Assembly: GCA_947253765.1 (NCBI GenBank) | Contig: CAMYAK010000008.1 | Location: 1-64,000, forward strand | Length of the DNA: 64,000 bases | Origin: an uncultured Tissierellia bacterium | GTDB lineage: Bacteria > Bacillota > Clostridia > Tissierellales > Peptoniphilaceae | Direction of reading: 5' to 3' | Notes under the pieces: model-generated | What the model saw: the letters and a program-made list of their open reading frames with translations, nothing else | Database searches by the model: none | What the model was told of the DNA's origin: nothing | In this document: positions 35,982 through 44,594 of the stretch, in pieces | Layout of the letters: every line of letters begins with the position of its first letter | Position numbering within the stretch: position 1 is the first letter of the stretch | Program-made: the position numbers and the translations under genes

Positions 35982-36557
35982 TTACTGGAACATCCCGTTA
36001 AAGCCTGAGAAAGCCAAAGACATAAGTCCCAGAGTGATCATTGCCTGGGGAACTTTTCTGAAAGCTTTCGGAACTTCCGGATTTATATCGTAACGTTCAC
36101 GTATGGCGGCAAGTAAGATTATGGCCATCATGAATCCCAATGATGCTGCCATGCCGCTAAAAATTGTTTGTATTAAGTCGTATCCGTTCTGAACATTCTG
36201 CAGGGCAACCCCCAAAACTATACAGTTTGTGGTTATAAGAGGCAGGTAAATACCAAGGGCCTGGTAGAGGGCAGGTGCGGACTTTTTCAGGAACATTTCA
36301 ACCAGCTGGACCAATGAGGCTATTACCAAAATAAAGGCAATGGTTCTCAAGTAAATAAGATTTGGCTGGAGAAGGAAGGTGTCTATGAGCCAGGTTATGG
36401 CTGAAGCAAAGGTAACAACAAATGTTACGGCAGCTCCCATACCCATTGAAGTCTCAACCTTATTTGAAACTCCGATTGACGGACATATTCCCAAAAACTG
36501 GACGAATACATAGTTATTAACGAATATCAAGGTAAAGATTATATTAAAAATACTCAT
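35982..36557 (-). CDS. rnfA: Rnf complex subunit A
   Basis: Integral membrane protein of 191 aa with about six helices. NNYVFVQFLGICPSIGVS near the start and TTNCIVLGVAL (conserved Cys) are typical of RnfA/NqrE. With RnfE it forms the membrane pair that binds an iron-sulfur cluster. Overlaps rnfE by one base. Confidence 0.94.
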   Translation of the reverse strand: MSIFNIIFTLIFVNNYVFVQFLGICPSIGVSNKVETSMGMGAAVTFVVTFASAITWLIDTFLLQPNLIYLRTIAFILVIASLVQLVEMFLKKSAPALYQALGIYLPLITTNCIVLGVALQNVQNGYDLIQTIFSGMAASLGFMMAIILLAAIRERYDINPEVPKAFRKVPQAMITLGLMSLAFSGFNGMFQ

Positions 36558-37195
36558 TATTCCTGACCTCCTTCGTCAATCTGAGCCTGTGAAATTTCTT
36601 TCTCTTTCTTTTTTATCTGCCTATAATTTACGAAAGCTATGAAGCAGCCCAAAACCAAGAAGGCAGCTCCCGGCTGTTGGAAAAATGGTATGGTGAAGTC
36701 CTTGGAATAGATCTGGTTTCCAAAGAAAGTACCTGCTCCGAAAAACTCCCTGACAATAGACACCAGGGTTATTACCATGGTGTATCCAAGGCCGTTTCCG
36801 ATTCCGTCGATAATTGATACCAATACGCCGTTTTTATAGGCAAAGGCCTCAGCACGTCCCAAAATAATGCAGTTTACAACGATAAGCGGGAGGAAAATTC
36901 CCAGGGTATCATAAAGTGCCGGGACGAAGCCGTGCATTACCATTTCAAGAATGGTAACAAAGCTGGCTATAACCACTATAAAGGCCGGTATTCTTATTTC
37001 ATCAGGTATAAACTTTCTCAACAATGAGATAACCAGGTTTGAAAGTGTCAATACCAGGGTCAGGGAAACTCCCATACCCAAGGCTCCTTTTGTAGTAACT
37101 GAAACCGCCAATACTGAGCAGAGACCTATAAGCTGAACTAAAACAGGATTGTTGGCAAAAATTCCGTCCTTGAAAATATTTTTAACTGACATCAC
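36557..37195 (-). CDS. rnfE: Rnf complex subunit E
   Basis: Membrane protein of 212 aa, paralog of RnfA. FANNPVLVQLIGLCSVLAVS near the start and LIVVNCIILGRAEAFA match RnfE/NqrD; the Cys residues line the membrane redox site. Overlaps rnfG by 4 bp. Confidence 0.94.
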   Translation of the reverse strand: MMSVKNIFKDGIFANNPVLVQLIGLCSVLAVSVTTKGALGMGVSLTLVLTLSNLVISLLRKFIPDEIRIPAFIVVIASFVTILEMVMHGFVPALYDTLGIFLPLIVVNCIILGRAEAFAYKNGVLVSIIDGIGNGLGYTMVITLVSIVREFFGAGTFFGNQIYSKDFTIPFFQQPGAAFLVLGCFIAFVNYRQIKKKEKEISQAQIDEGGQE

Positions 37196-37761
37196 TTGGC
37201 CTCACTTCCTATTAATTGGCTCAGAACACTATAAACAGCGTTAATTCCTCCTACCACGGCATTTGTTGTCCTGGTAGCTCCGGAAATAGCCGGTATTGTG
37301 TTTTCTCCTGCCGCATCCCCCGCCTTAACTTCGCTTTTAAGAATTGCGCCGTGCATAGATTCGGCATATCCCGGGTCTGCTACAACAGCACCGAAACCCT
37401 GGGTCTCTGACTGAGTTATTACCTGGAAGCCCATAACAGTCCCGTCATTTTTAACTCCGATAACAAAGTTAACCGGACCGCCATAGCCTGAAGGGCTTTG
37501 AACGTTCATGGCATACCCGTCAACTTGACCGTTAACTTTGACTTCCTGAATTTCTTTTATATTGTCATTGAGAAGACTTGTGTCCTCAACAGGTGTGATG
37601 TCTTCCGCACCGGGATAAACATTTTTATATGCCGCTATGGTTTCCTGTTTCTGCCTTTCTGTAATGACCGGTGCAGTCTGTGAGTTGGTAAAGGCCAAAA
37701 CAAGAGTTGCAACAGCGCAGATCAGAAGGAGTTTTCCTGCATAAATAAATGATTTTTTCAT
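37192..37761 (-). CDS. rnfG: Rnf complex subunit G (FMN-binding)
   Basis: Protein of 189 aa. One N-terminal membrane helix and an extracytoplasmic FMN-binding domain with SGATRTTNAV near residue 166; the Thr is the covalent FMN attachment site in this family, loaded by ApbE. ApbE itself is not in the window. Overlaps rnfD by 4 bp. Confidence 0.94.
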   Translation of the reverse strand: MKKSFIYAGKLLLICAVATLVLAFTNSQTAPVITERQKQETIAAYKNVYPGAEDITPVEDTSLLNDNIKEIQEVKVNGQVDGYAMNVQSPSGYGGPVNFVIGVKNDGTVMGFQVITQSETQGFGAVVADPGYAESMHGAILKSEVKAGDAAGENTIPAISGATRTTNAVVGGINAVYSVLSQLIGSEAK

Positions 37762-38753
37762 TTGCAGGCCTCCTTAACAAGTCCAAAGGGTTTCTCAACA
37801 ATATATTTATCAATGATAGGTGTGCATACGTTCATGATCAGGATTGCGTAAGATACCCCTTCAGGATATCCCCCGTAAGCCCTTATCAGGGCTGTTAAAA
37901 ATCCCGCACCGATTCCAAAAACTATCTGACCCCGGTTTGTCATTGGGGTAGTGGCATAGTCGGTTGCCATGAAAAATGCACCCAATATTAAACCGCCTGA
38001 CAGTATATGATTTGGCAGGAGTTCCAAGGCCATATCGCCTTTTATCATTCCGAAAATCAGTATGAAGATCGAGAAAGACCCTATCATACTTGCAGGTATT
38101 CTAATATGAATTACCCCTCTTAAGATAAGGTAGGCTCCACCGATCAGGAGGGCCGCTGCTGAAACTTCTCCCAACATTCCGGGGATATTTCCTATGAAAA
38201 GATCCCACAATGCCGGTGAGTTTTGGCCTGCTCCGTTCCCCGCTTTTAAGATAGCCAGGGGTGTCGGTCCTGATAAGGTATCGGGTTTAAAGGGAAGCGG
38301 TGTGCTTGAAAGGTCTTTTCCCCATGAAGCCAAGAGGAAGGCCCTGCCTGCTAAAGCCGGGTTCATGAAGTTTGAGCCCAAGCCCCCGAACATCTGCTTT
38401 ACAACCACTATTGCAAATATTCCGCCTATAGCCGCCTTCCACAGGGGAAATCCTGCCGGAAGGTTGAAGGCCAATAATATACCTGTAACTGCAGCAGACA
38501 GATCGTAGACCGTAATTCTTTTCTTCAAAAGTTTCTGGCTGACAGCCTCAGCTAATACGCAGCTTACAACAGAAACTATTATTACCGACAAGGCTTGCAA
38601 TCCGAAATAAATAAAGCTGACCACCATGGCCGGGACCATGGCTATAATTACGTCCAGCATTATTCTCTGAACTGTGTCCTTTGTCCTTACATGTGGTGAG
38701 GATGAAACATTAAGCAGTTTAATATCCCGGATGCTTTCATTTGTATTTTCCAT
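37758..38753 (-). CDS. rnfD: Rnf complex subunit D
   Basis: Membrane protein of 331 aa with about nine helices. SSSPHVRTKDTVQRIMLDV at the start and GLGSNFMNPALAGRAFLL are typical of RnfD/NqrB. LSGPTPLAIL (about 158) is the expected covalent FMN site (usually SGATPL). It is part of the ion-conducting core. Thirteen bases downstream of rnfC. Confidence 0.94.
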   Translation of the reverse strand: MENTNESIRDIKLLNVSSSPHVRTKDTVQRIMLDVIIAMVPAMVVSFIYFGLQALSVIIVSVVSCVLAEAVSQKLLKKRITVYDLSAAVTGILLAFNLPAGFPLWKAAIGGIFAIVVVKQMFGGLGSNFMNPALAGRAFLLASWGKDLSSTPLPFKPDTLSGPTPLAILKAGNGAGQNSPALWDLFIGNIPGMLGEVSAAALLIGGAYLILRGVIHIRIPASMIGSFSIFILIFGMIKGDMALELLPNHILSGGLILGAFFMATDYATTPMTNRGQIVFGIGAGFLTALIRAYGGYPEGVSYAILIMNVCTPIIDKYIVEKPFGLVKEACK

Positions 38754-38765
38754 TGAAGGCCTCCC

Positions 38766-40094
38766 TTACTTTTTCCTGCTCATGGCCATTACCGTGCGTT
38801 TTCCGAAACGGATCAGCTCTGTAAGCGGACGGTGTGACGGACAGATGTATGAACATGACCCGCATTCTATGCAGGCGGTTACGTGGTATTTCTTTGCTAT
38901 CTCCCAATTTTCAGCCTTGGATGAGGTTGCAATATAGAGGGGTTCCAGCAAAACAGGGCACACATCAACGCATCTTCCGCAGCGTATGCAGGGTTCTATT
39001 ATTTGCGGTTTGGCCTCTTCTTCAGTCAATACCAAAATACCGTTGTTTCTTTTGTCGGTAACCATATCAAGGCCGGGCTGGGCCACACCCATCATCGGGC
39101 CTCCGAAAATGATCTTTCCGGGATCACTTGACAGGCCGCCGGCATAGTCCAGGATCTCTCCTATTGACGTTCCGAAACGTACAATCAGGTTTTTGGGATC
39201 GTTAACAGCATGGCCGGTCACAGTCACAACACGCTCATACAAAGGCTTGCCATAATAGACGGCATCAGTGATGGCACAGGTGGTTCCTACGTTGTCAACT
39301 ATGCAGCCAACCTTGGCAGGAAGACCCCCCATCGGGACTTCCCTTCCTGTAACTGCTGAAATTATTCTTTTCTCATCTCCCTGAGGATACTTTGTTTTTA
39401 AGACTGCAAGGTCAATCCTTGAATTGCCTGCAAGGGCTTCTTCAAGGCTCTTTATGGCCTGGGGTTTATTGTCTTCCACAGCAATAAATCCCTGCTTGGC
39501 CCCAACTATATCCATCATTATCTCAAGGCCTTGGATTATCTTCTCGGGATGCATCCTCATGGCCATGTCATCACAGGTCAAATAGGGTTCACACTCGGCA
39601 CCGTTAACAATGATTGTGTCCACGGGATTGTCTTCTCCGGGCATGAGTTTTACATATGTGGGGAATCCTGCCCCGCCCATTCCTACAATTCCTGCTTCTT
39701 TTATGTAATCCAACATTTCTTCCTTGCCGAGATTATCCTTGCTGCGATCAACGGGCTCGTATCCCAATGCATCAAGGCCGTCATTCTTAATGACTATTGC
39801 CTTGACCTTGGAACCGGCTGATGTTCTGTAGTCAATAATATTCTCAACGGTACCTGATACACTTGAGTGAACAGGCGCGGAAATGAAGGAAGCAGCCTCG
39901 GCAATCTTTTGCCCCAATTTCACCTCATCCCCCTTTTTTACCAGGGCCTTTGCCGGCGCTCCTACGTGCTGGGACAGGGTTATGGTTACCTTTTCCGGAG
40001 CCGGCATAGGTGTGGGGACTGAACCGCTGGTCAGCTCTTTGAACTCTTCGATATGGGTACCCCCTCGAAAAGTAAGGCCTTCAAGCTTTTTCAT
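38766..40094 (-). CDS. rnfC: Rnf complex subunit C (NADH-binding)
   Basis: Peripheral subunit of 442 aa. MKKLEGLTFRGGTHIEE start, IKEAGIVGMGGAGFPTYVK (FMN/NAD-binding, about 135), and two [4Fe-4S] motifs CIRCGRCVDVCP and CIECGSCSYICP (about 365-415). It passes electrons between NADH and the membrane part. The start at 40094 is chosen because AGAGGAG is 7 bases away; a GTG two codons upstream is too close to that site. First gene of the operon; a terminator for tRNA-Leu ends about 30 bp before it. Confidence 0.95.
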   Translation of the reverse strand: MKKLEGLTFRGGTHIEEFKELTSGSVPTPMPAPEKVTITLSQHVGAPAKALVKKGDEVKLGQKIAEAASFISAPVHSSVSGTVENIIDYRTSAGSKVKAIVIKNDGLDALGYEPVDRSKDNLGKEEMLDYIKEAGIVGMGGAGFPTYVKLMPGEDNPVDTIIVNGAECEPYLTCDDMAMRMHPEKIIQGLEIMMDIVGAKQGFIAVEDNKPQAIKSLEEALAGNSRIDLAVLKTKYPQGDEKRIISAVTGREVPMGGLPAKVGCIVDNVGTTCAITDAVYYGKPLYERVVTVTGHAVNDPKNLIVRFGTSIGEILDYAGGLSSDPGKIIFGGPMMGVAQPGLDMVTDKRNNGILVLTEEEAKPQIIEPCIRCGRCVDVCPVLLEPLYIATSSKAENWEIAKKYHVTACIECGSCSYICPSHRPLTELIRFGKRTVMAMSRKK

Positions 40095-40124
40095 ACACAC
40101 ACTCCTCTCATAAATTCCTCAAAA

Positions 40125-40163
40125 TAAAAAACAGCGAAGACAGCCTTCAAGCCGTCTTCGCTG
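40125..40163 (-). terminator. Terminator after tRNA-Leu(GAG), directly before rnfC
   Basis: AGCGAAGACGGC/GGCTGTCTTCGCT arms around TTGAA, then TTTTTTATTTT on the minus strand. Confidence 0.85.
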
Positions 40164-40169
40164 AATTAG

Positions 40170-40253
40170 TGCAGAAGATGGGATTCGAACCCACAAGAGC
40201 AATTGCTCACTACCCCCTCAAAGTAGCGTGTCTGCCTGTTCCACCACTTCTGC
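40170..40253 (-). tRNA. tRNA-Leu (anticodon GAG)
   Basis: 84-nt class II tRNA. Acceptor GCAGAAG/CTTCTGC, anticodon stem CTACT/GGTAG around TTGAGGG (anticodon GAG), long variable arm (GAGCAATTGCTC), T loop TTCGAAT, discriminator A, CCA not encoded. Confidence 0.95.
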
Positions 40254-40278
40254 TCACTCGCATAATAGCGACTTGAAC

Positions 40279-40306
40279 ATTATAGCATAAAAGCCAATGT
40301 CGTCAA
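40279..40306 (-). promoter_or_regulatory. Strong promoter of tRNA-Leu(GAG)
   Basis: On the minus strand TTGACG and TATAAT are separated by 16 bp with TG before the -10, about 25 bp before the tRNA 5' end. Close to sigma-A consensus. Confidence 0.8.
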
Positions 40307-40338
40307 AATAAATCTTGCTGTCGAAAAAAAACAGCAAG
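40306..40338 (-). terminator. Terminator after the lytic transglycosylase gene
   Basis: CTTGCTGT/ACAGCAAG arms, then ATTTATTTT on the minus strand. It abuts the tRNA-Leu promoter. Confidence 0.65.
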
Positions 40339-40415
40339 TTTTACTCCCCATGTCAAAGCTATATATATTCTAGCTTTAAGCTTGGTATCATGCAAGAAAA
40401 TTGTTTAAAATTTAA

Positions 40416-41075
40416 CTATTTAACTTGTCTAACAGCCCATGTAAATACATGTCTCAAATTGTCCCAACTCCTCTTTAAACGCCCCATATTTGCCGTACTG
40501 TCAGGAAGCTTGTCGGGATAGATGACGGAATATATGTCTTTAGCCTTGTTTACTTTTTTTACATAGGCCCTGGTTATGGGCGCAGGTATGTTCTCCATAC
40601 TCTCCCTCTCCCAGGTTATAACTCCGTCCTTAAGCCACTTGTCAACCTTGCTCGGCCCCACGTTATATGCGGCTATGGCCAGGTCCAGATTCTGATATTT
40701 CTGCATTAGCTGTGAAATATAGTGGCTTCCAATCCTAAGATTGGTTTCAGGATCCATGATTTTTTCTCTGCTATATTCAATTCCTAATTCATCAGCCTTC
40801 TCTTTAGCTGTCTCAGGCATAAGCTGGGTAAGACCCATGCCGCCGTCATTGGCAACGACATTTTCCTTAAAGTCGCTTTCAGTTCTGACAATTGCCGCCA
40901 ATAGGTGGTTATCTATCTTCTCCTCAGCGGCCACCTTGTTTATCAAATCTCCATGCCTAACCATATATCGGCTGGTTCCGATAAAAGAAAGTGCAAAAGA
41001 AATGATGAAGGCCAACAGAACTATGACCAGCAAAATCAATATTATATTTCTAAGAATATGTCTAAATGTTCTCAT
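40416..41075 (-). CDS. Membrane-anchored lytic transglycosylase (SLT domain)
   Basis: Protein of 219 aa. N-terminal membrane helix (residues about 9-32), then a Slt-type domain: AAIVRTESDF with the catalytic Glu, GGMGLTQLMPETA, NLRIGSHYI, LAIAAYNVGP. It cuts glycan strands of peptidoglycan outside the membrane. The start at 41075 is taken because it precedes the helix; longer starts would run into coaE and add a stretch of coaE-overlapping basic residues. It overlaps coaE by 14 bp, so the polA-coaE-slt genes form one unit. Confidence 0.88.
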   Translation of the reverse strand: MRTFRHILRNIILILLVIVLLAFIISFALSFIGTSRYMVRHGDLINKVAAEEKIDNHLLAAIVRTESDFKENVVANDGGMGLTQLMPETAKEKADELGIEYSREKIMDPETNLRIGSHYISQLMQKYQNLDLAIAAYNVGPSKVDKWLKDGVITWERESMENIPAPITRAYVKKVNKAKDIYSVIYPDKLPDSTANMGRLKRSWDNLRHVFTWAVRQVK

Positions 41076-41682
41076 TTTTTTCTCTTTCCGCCCTAAGGCC
41101 TTTTTCAACTTCTTCATATAGGTCTTGCAAACCAGAATCATTATACAGGATTAGGTCGGCTTTTTCCTCTTTTAAATGACCCGGCATCTGTGATTTTATT
41201 CTTTTTAAGGCTCGGGACCGGTCCAAACCGTCTCTTTCTATAATTCTTTTTATTTGGTTCTCCTCCGAGCATGTCACAAGCCATACGGAATCAATGTTTA
41301 AAATTGACCAACATTGGGGATTTTCAAATAAAAGCGGGATATCAAAAAATAAGAGGCCGTCCTTTAAATTTCCCCTATCCTTATCCTCTGCTTCCCGCAT
41401 TATTTCCTCAAAAATCAAGGGATGACTTATCGAGTCCAAAAGGTCCAGTTTCTTTTTATCTGAAAATACCAGGCCTGCCAATTTAGCCCTGTCAAGTTGA
41501 CCTCGGTTGTCAACCACTTCGGAGCCGAAAGTGTCCACTATAGCCCTGTATAAGCTTTGGCCCTTTTCGGCCAGCCTGTGACTTATTAGGTCGGCATCTA
41601 TGACTACGTAGCCCTTGTTTTTTAGATAGGCGCTTACCGTGGACTTTCCGGAAGCTATGCCTCCGCTTAGGCCTATCCTCAT
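41062..41682 (-). CDS. coaE: Dephospho-CoA kinase
   Basis: Protein of 206 aa. MRIGLSGGIASGKSTVS is the P-loop at the very N-terminus, DADLISHRLAEKG holds the substrate Asp, and VWLVTCSEENQIKRIIERDGL the lid. It phosphorylates dephospho-CoA, the last step to CoA. The start at 41682 is set by AAAGGGGATAG and by the P-loop position; an ATG 27 bases upstream overlaps polA. Downstream of polA as in many Firmicutes. Confidence 0.94.
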   Translation of the reverse strand: MRIGLSGGIASGKSTVSAYLKNKGYVVIDADLISHRLAEKGQSLYRAIVDTFGSEVVDNRGQLDRAKLAGLVFSDKKKLDLLDSISHPLIFEEIMREAEDKDRGNLKDGLLFFDIPLLFENPQCWSILNIDSVWLVTCSEENQIKRIIERDGLDRSRALKRIKSQMPGHLKEEKADLILYNDSGLQDLYEEVEKGLRAEREKNENI

Positions 41683-41695
41683 GAACCTATCCCCT

Positions 41696-44350
41696 TTACT
41701 TTGCTTCATACCAGCTCTTACCTATATTAGTATCTGCAGGCAGGGCCAAGTCGAATTGGCTGACCCCTTCCATTATCTTTTCCATCTCGACGGCAAGGTC
41801 TTCAGCAATCTTCTGATCAGCCTCGACTATCAGCTCATCGTGGATCTGAAGGACCAATTTTGCCTTATCCCCATATTTTTTGACCATATCATCAACCTTG
41901 ATCATGGCCAGCTTTATAATATCTGCTGCAGTTCCCTGAATCGGTGTGTTCAGGGCTATCCTCTCCCCGAATTGTCTGATGTTCCAATTTTTGCTCTTGA
42001 GTTCGGGAATTTCCCTTCTTCTTCCGTAGTATGTCTCTACATAGCCCTGCTCATTGGCCTTCTCAACTATATCTGACATATACTTTTTTATCTCGGGATA
42101 TGTGTTCTTGTAGGTTTCGATATATTCTCCGGCTTCCTTCCTGCTTATGCCCAGATCCTGAGACAGGCCGTAGTCGGAGATCCCGTAGATTATACCGAAG
42201 TTTACCGCCTTGGCCCTTGATCTTTCAAGGTCCGTAACCTCCCCTATATCTTTTCCGGTCACCTCGGCGGCTGTTTTCCTATGTATGTCAAGTCCGGCCT
42301 TGAAGGAACCTATCATGGTTCTGTCCTGTGATAAGGCAGCCAAAACCCTGAGCTCTATTTGGGAATAGTCGGCATCTATGAGAGTTTTTCCGGGCCCTGC
42401 AACAAAGACCTTCCTCAACTTCCTTCCCTCATCCGATCTCACCGGTATGTTCTGCAGGTTAGGCTCGGTTGAAGAAATTCTTCCCGTTGCCGTGACATTT
42501 TGCCTAAAAGTGCTCCTAACCCTTGAATCTCCATCAATATAGGGCTTGAATCCGTCTATATAAGTTGAAATCAGCTTGGCCATTGACCTGTAATTCAAAA
42601 TCGCTCCAATTATAGGATGGTCCCTTCTCATCTTTTCCAGGACATCTGCGGATGTTGAATAGCCTGTCTTCGTCTTTTTCCCCGGCTTCAGTCCTAAATC
42701 TTCAAAAAGAAGTTTGCTCAGCTGCTGAGTTGAATTGATATTAAAAGTATATCCGGCATAATCGTAAATTTCATCTTCATAAGACTTGAGTTTGTCCTTA
42801 TATTCAATTTCAAGCTCAGATAAAACTTTCTCATCCACGGCAATCCCATCTGACTCCATGTCTGCCAGGACCTTTGCCAAGGGATTTTCTATTTGATCAT
42901 AGAGTTTTATCATATCAAGTTCTTTTAGGCGGCCTCTCAAAATTTCTTCAGCCCTGACAATGGCTGTCATCAGCCCGCCACAGTATGACAGGAGTTTTTC
43001 CCTATCAACCTGATCAAACTCTTTTCGTTTTTTCCCCTTGCCAAGGAGGCCTTCCCTATCCTCAATAGTCAGCCCAAGCTCCTTTTCAGCCAGGTTTGAT
43101 ATCTTGTAATTGGCCCTGTTGGGATCTATTAGATACTCCATCAGCATTATATCTTCATATTTAGCTTTAAAGTCTATGCCCAGCTTCTTCAAAAGAACCA
43201 GGCTCTCTTTCACATCGTAAGCCATGATCTCCGGCTTCTCTGAATTGAAAACATGAGAGAATTCAGCTTTGAACTTATCCTCGTTCCCTTTTAGTTCAAG
43301 TAGGCAGCTCTCTCCCTCAACATACCAAACACAAAAAGCGGGATTGGAATGAATATAGTTTTCCCCGTCACTTAAAATGGCCATGGCAACCTGTTTACTA
43401 TTAGCTGTTTTCTCAGCAAGCTTTGGCCAATCCTGCGGTTCGACCAAGTGAGCATTGAAGACATCCTTGTTTTCCGCCTTATCCGGGAAAAATTTTTCCT
43501 CAAAGCTCCTGAATTCCAATGTCCTGAACCTGTCAGCCAGCTCCTCTTTATCAATGCTTCCGGGTTTAAAGTCTTCTATATCCTCATCAAAATCCAGGCT
43601 TCTTATAATTGTTCCCAATTTTCTGCTCATAAAGGCAATATCCTTGTTGTCAAGCAGGTTCTCCTTGAGCTTCTTCCCTGATATTTCATCAAGATTCTCA
43701 TAAACCCCCTCAAGGTTTCCGTAGGCCCTGATGAGTTTAAGGGCCGTCTTCTCCCCGACGCCTGGAACCCCGGGAATATTGTCGGAAGTATCGCCTTGAA
43801 GTCCCTTCACCTCGATCAAGTCTTGCGGCTTAAGTTGAAATTTATCGTAGATATAGGCAGGGTCAACCTTTTCCAAAAGAGAAATCCCCTTTTTTGTGTA
43901 TAAAACGGTTGTCATATCGGATACAAGCTGGTAATAGTCCCGGTCTCCTGTCAAAAGGTATGAGTTTATTCCCTCATCCTCTGCAATTTTAGAAAGGCTG
44001 CCAATGATATCGTCGGCCTCAAAGCCCTTCCTATCAAGGATTTTTACTCCCATCAACTTTAAAAGATCCTTGAGGATCCCGAATTGGGTCCGGAGTTCAT
44101 CAGGTGTTTCCTGTCTGTTTGCCTTATATTCCCGGTAGTCCTGTTTCCTAAAAGAAGGTTCACTCCTGTCAAATGCAACGGCTATATAGTCAGGCTTTAT
44201 TTCTTCAAGAGCCTTCCAATACATATTCAGGAATCCATATACCCCGTTAGTATAAATACCGTCAGCCGTTCTTAAGTCCCTTATCGCGTAAAAAGCACGG
44301 AAAATAAGGCTGGACCCGTCTATCATTAAAAAGTTCTTCTTGTCCGACAT
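41696..44350 (-). CDS. polA: DNA polymerase I (proofreading site degenerate)
   Basis: Protein of 884 aa. N-terminal 5'-3' exonuclease (FLMIDGSSLIFRAFYAI, KGLQGDTSDNIPGVPGVGEKTA), a central 3'-5' exonuclease-like part (about 310-480), and the polymerase domain (DADYSQIELRVLA, AKAVNFGIIYGISDYGL, LQIHDELIVEA). The exonuclease motif DxE is absent (the strand reads VAMAILSDGE), as in Bacillus stearothermophilus Pol I, so no proofreading is expected. The start at 44350 has AGGAGG upstream. A longer frame to 44440 would begin inside tRNA-Leu and is rejected. Confidence 0.96.
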   Translation of the reverse strand: MSDKKNFLMIDGSSLIFRAFYAIRDLRTADGIYTNGVYGFLNMYWKALEEIKPDYIAVAFDRSEPSFRKQDYREYKANRQETPDELRTQFGILKDLLKLMGVKILDRKGFEADDIIGSLSKIAEDEGINSYLLTGDRDYYQLVSDMTTVLYTKKGISLLEKVDPAYIYDKFQLKPQDLIEVKGLQGDTSDNIPGVPGVGEKTALKLIRAYGNLEGVYENLDEISGKKLKENLLDNKDIAFMSRKLGTIIRSLDFDEDIEDFKPGSIDKEELADRFRTLEFRSFEEKFFPDKAENKDVFNAHLVEPQDWPKLAEKTANSKQVAMAILSDGENYIHSNPAFCVWYVEGESCLLELKGNEDKFKAEFSHVFNSEKPEIMAYDVKESLVLLKKLGIDFKAKYEDIMLMEYLIDPNRANYKISNLAEKELGLTIEDREGLLGKGKKRKEFDQVDREKLLSYCGGLMTAIVRAEEILRGRLKELDMIKLYDQIENPLAKVLADMESDGIAVDEKVLSELEIEYKDKLKSYEDEIYDYAGYTFNINSTQQLSKLLFEDLGLKPGKKTKTGYSTSADVLEKMRRDHPIIGAILNYRSMAKLISTYIDGFKPYIDGDSRVRSTFRQNVTATGRISSTEPNLQNIPVRSDEGRKLRKVFVAGPGKTLIDADYSQIELRVLAALSQDRTMIGSFKAGLDIHRKTAAEVTGKDIGEVTDLERSRAKAVNFGIIYGISDYGLSQDLGISRKEAGEYIETYKNTYPEIKKYMSDIVEKANEQGYVETYYGRRREIPELKSKNWNIRQFGERIALNTPIQGTAADIIKLAMIKVDDMVKKYGDKAKLVLQIHDELIVEADQKIAEDLAVEMEKIMEGVSQFDLALPADTNIGKSWYEAK

Positions 44351-44370
44351 AAGCTCCTCCTTAATCCTAT

Positions 44371-44396
44371 AAAAAAAGCCACGCTCTCGGCGTGGC
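44371..44396 (-). terminator. Terminator after tRNA-Leu(CAA)
   Basis: GCCACGC/GCGTGGC perfect arms around CGAGA, then TTTTTTT on the minus strand, between the tRNA and polA. polA must therefore have another promoter or depend on readthrough. Confidence 0.85.
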
Positions 44397-44398
44397 CA

Positions 44399-44483
44399 TG
44401 CTGGTGGTGGGACTTGAACCCACACGCGGTTGAACCGCAACAGATTTTGAGTCTATCTCGTCTGCCAATTCCGACACACCAGC
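44399..44483 (-). tRNA. tRNA-Leu (anticodon CAA)
   Basis: 85-nt class II tRNA. Acceptor GCTGGTG/CACCAGC, anticodon stem ATAGA/TCTGT around CTCAAAA (anticodon CAA), variable arm TTGCGGTTCAACCGC, T loop TTCAAGT, discriminator A, CCA not encoded. Confidence 0.95.
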
Positions 44484-44493
44484 CTACCCGAAA

Positions 44494-44522
44494 ATGATAA
44501 CAAAAAAAACGAATAAATGCAA
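44494..44522 (-). promoter_or_regulatory. Promoter of tRNA-Leu(CAA)
   Basis: On the minus strand TTGCAT and TATCAT are separated by 17 bp, ending about 10 bp before the tRNA 5' end. Confidence 0.6.
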
Positions 44523-44594
44523 TCTTGAAATAGGATGACTTTGATATATCTTGGTTGCTAATTTAAAATTAATAGAGTTTAGACAGGAGTTGAA

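Noticed and set aside
44351..44440. N-terminal 30-residue extension of DNA polymerase I
   Set aside because: It would be encoded by the tRNA-Leu(CAA) gene and its terminator; the ATG at 44350 has AGGAGG and the family start.
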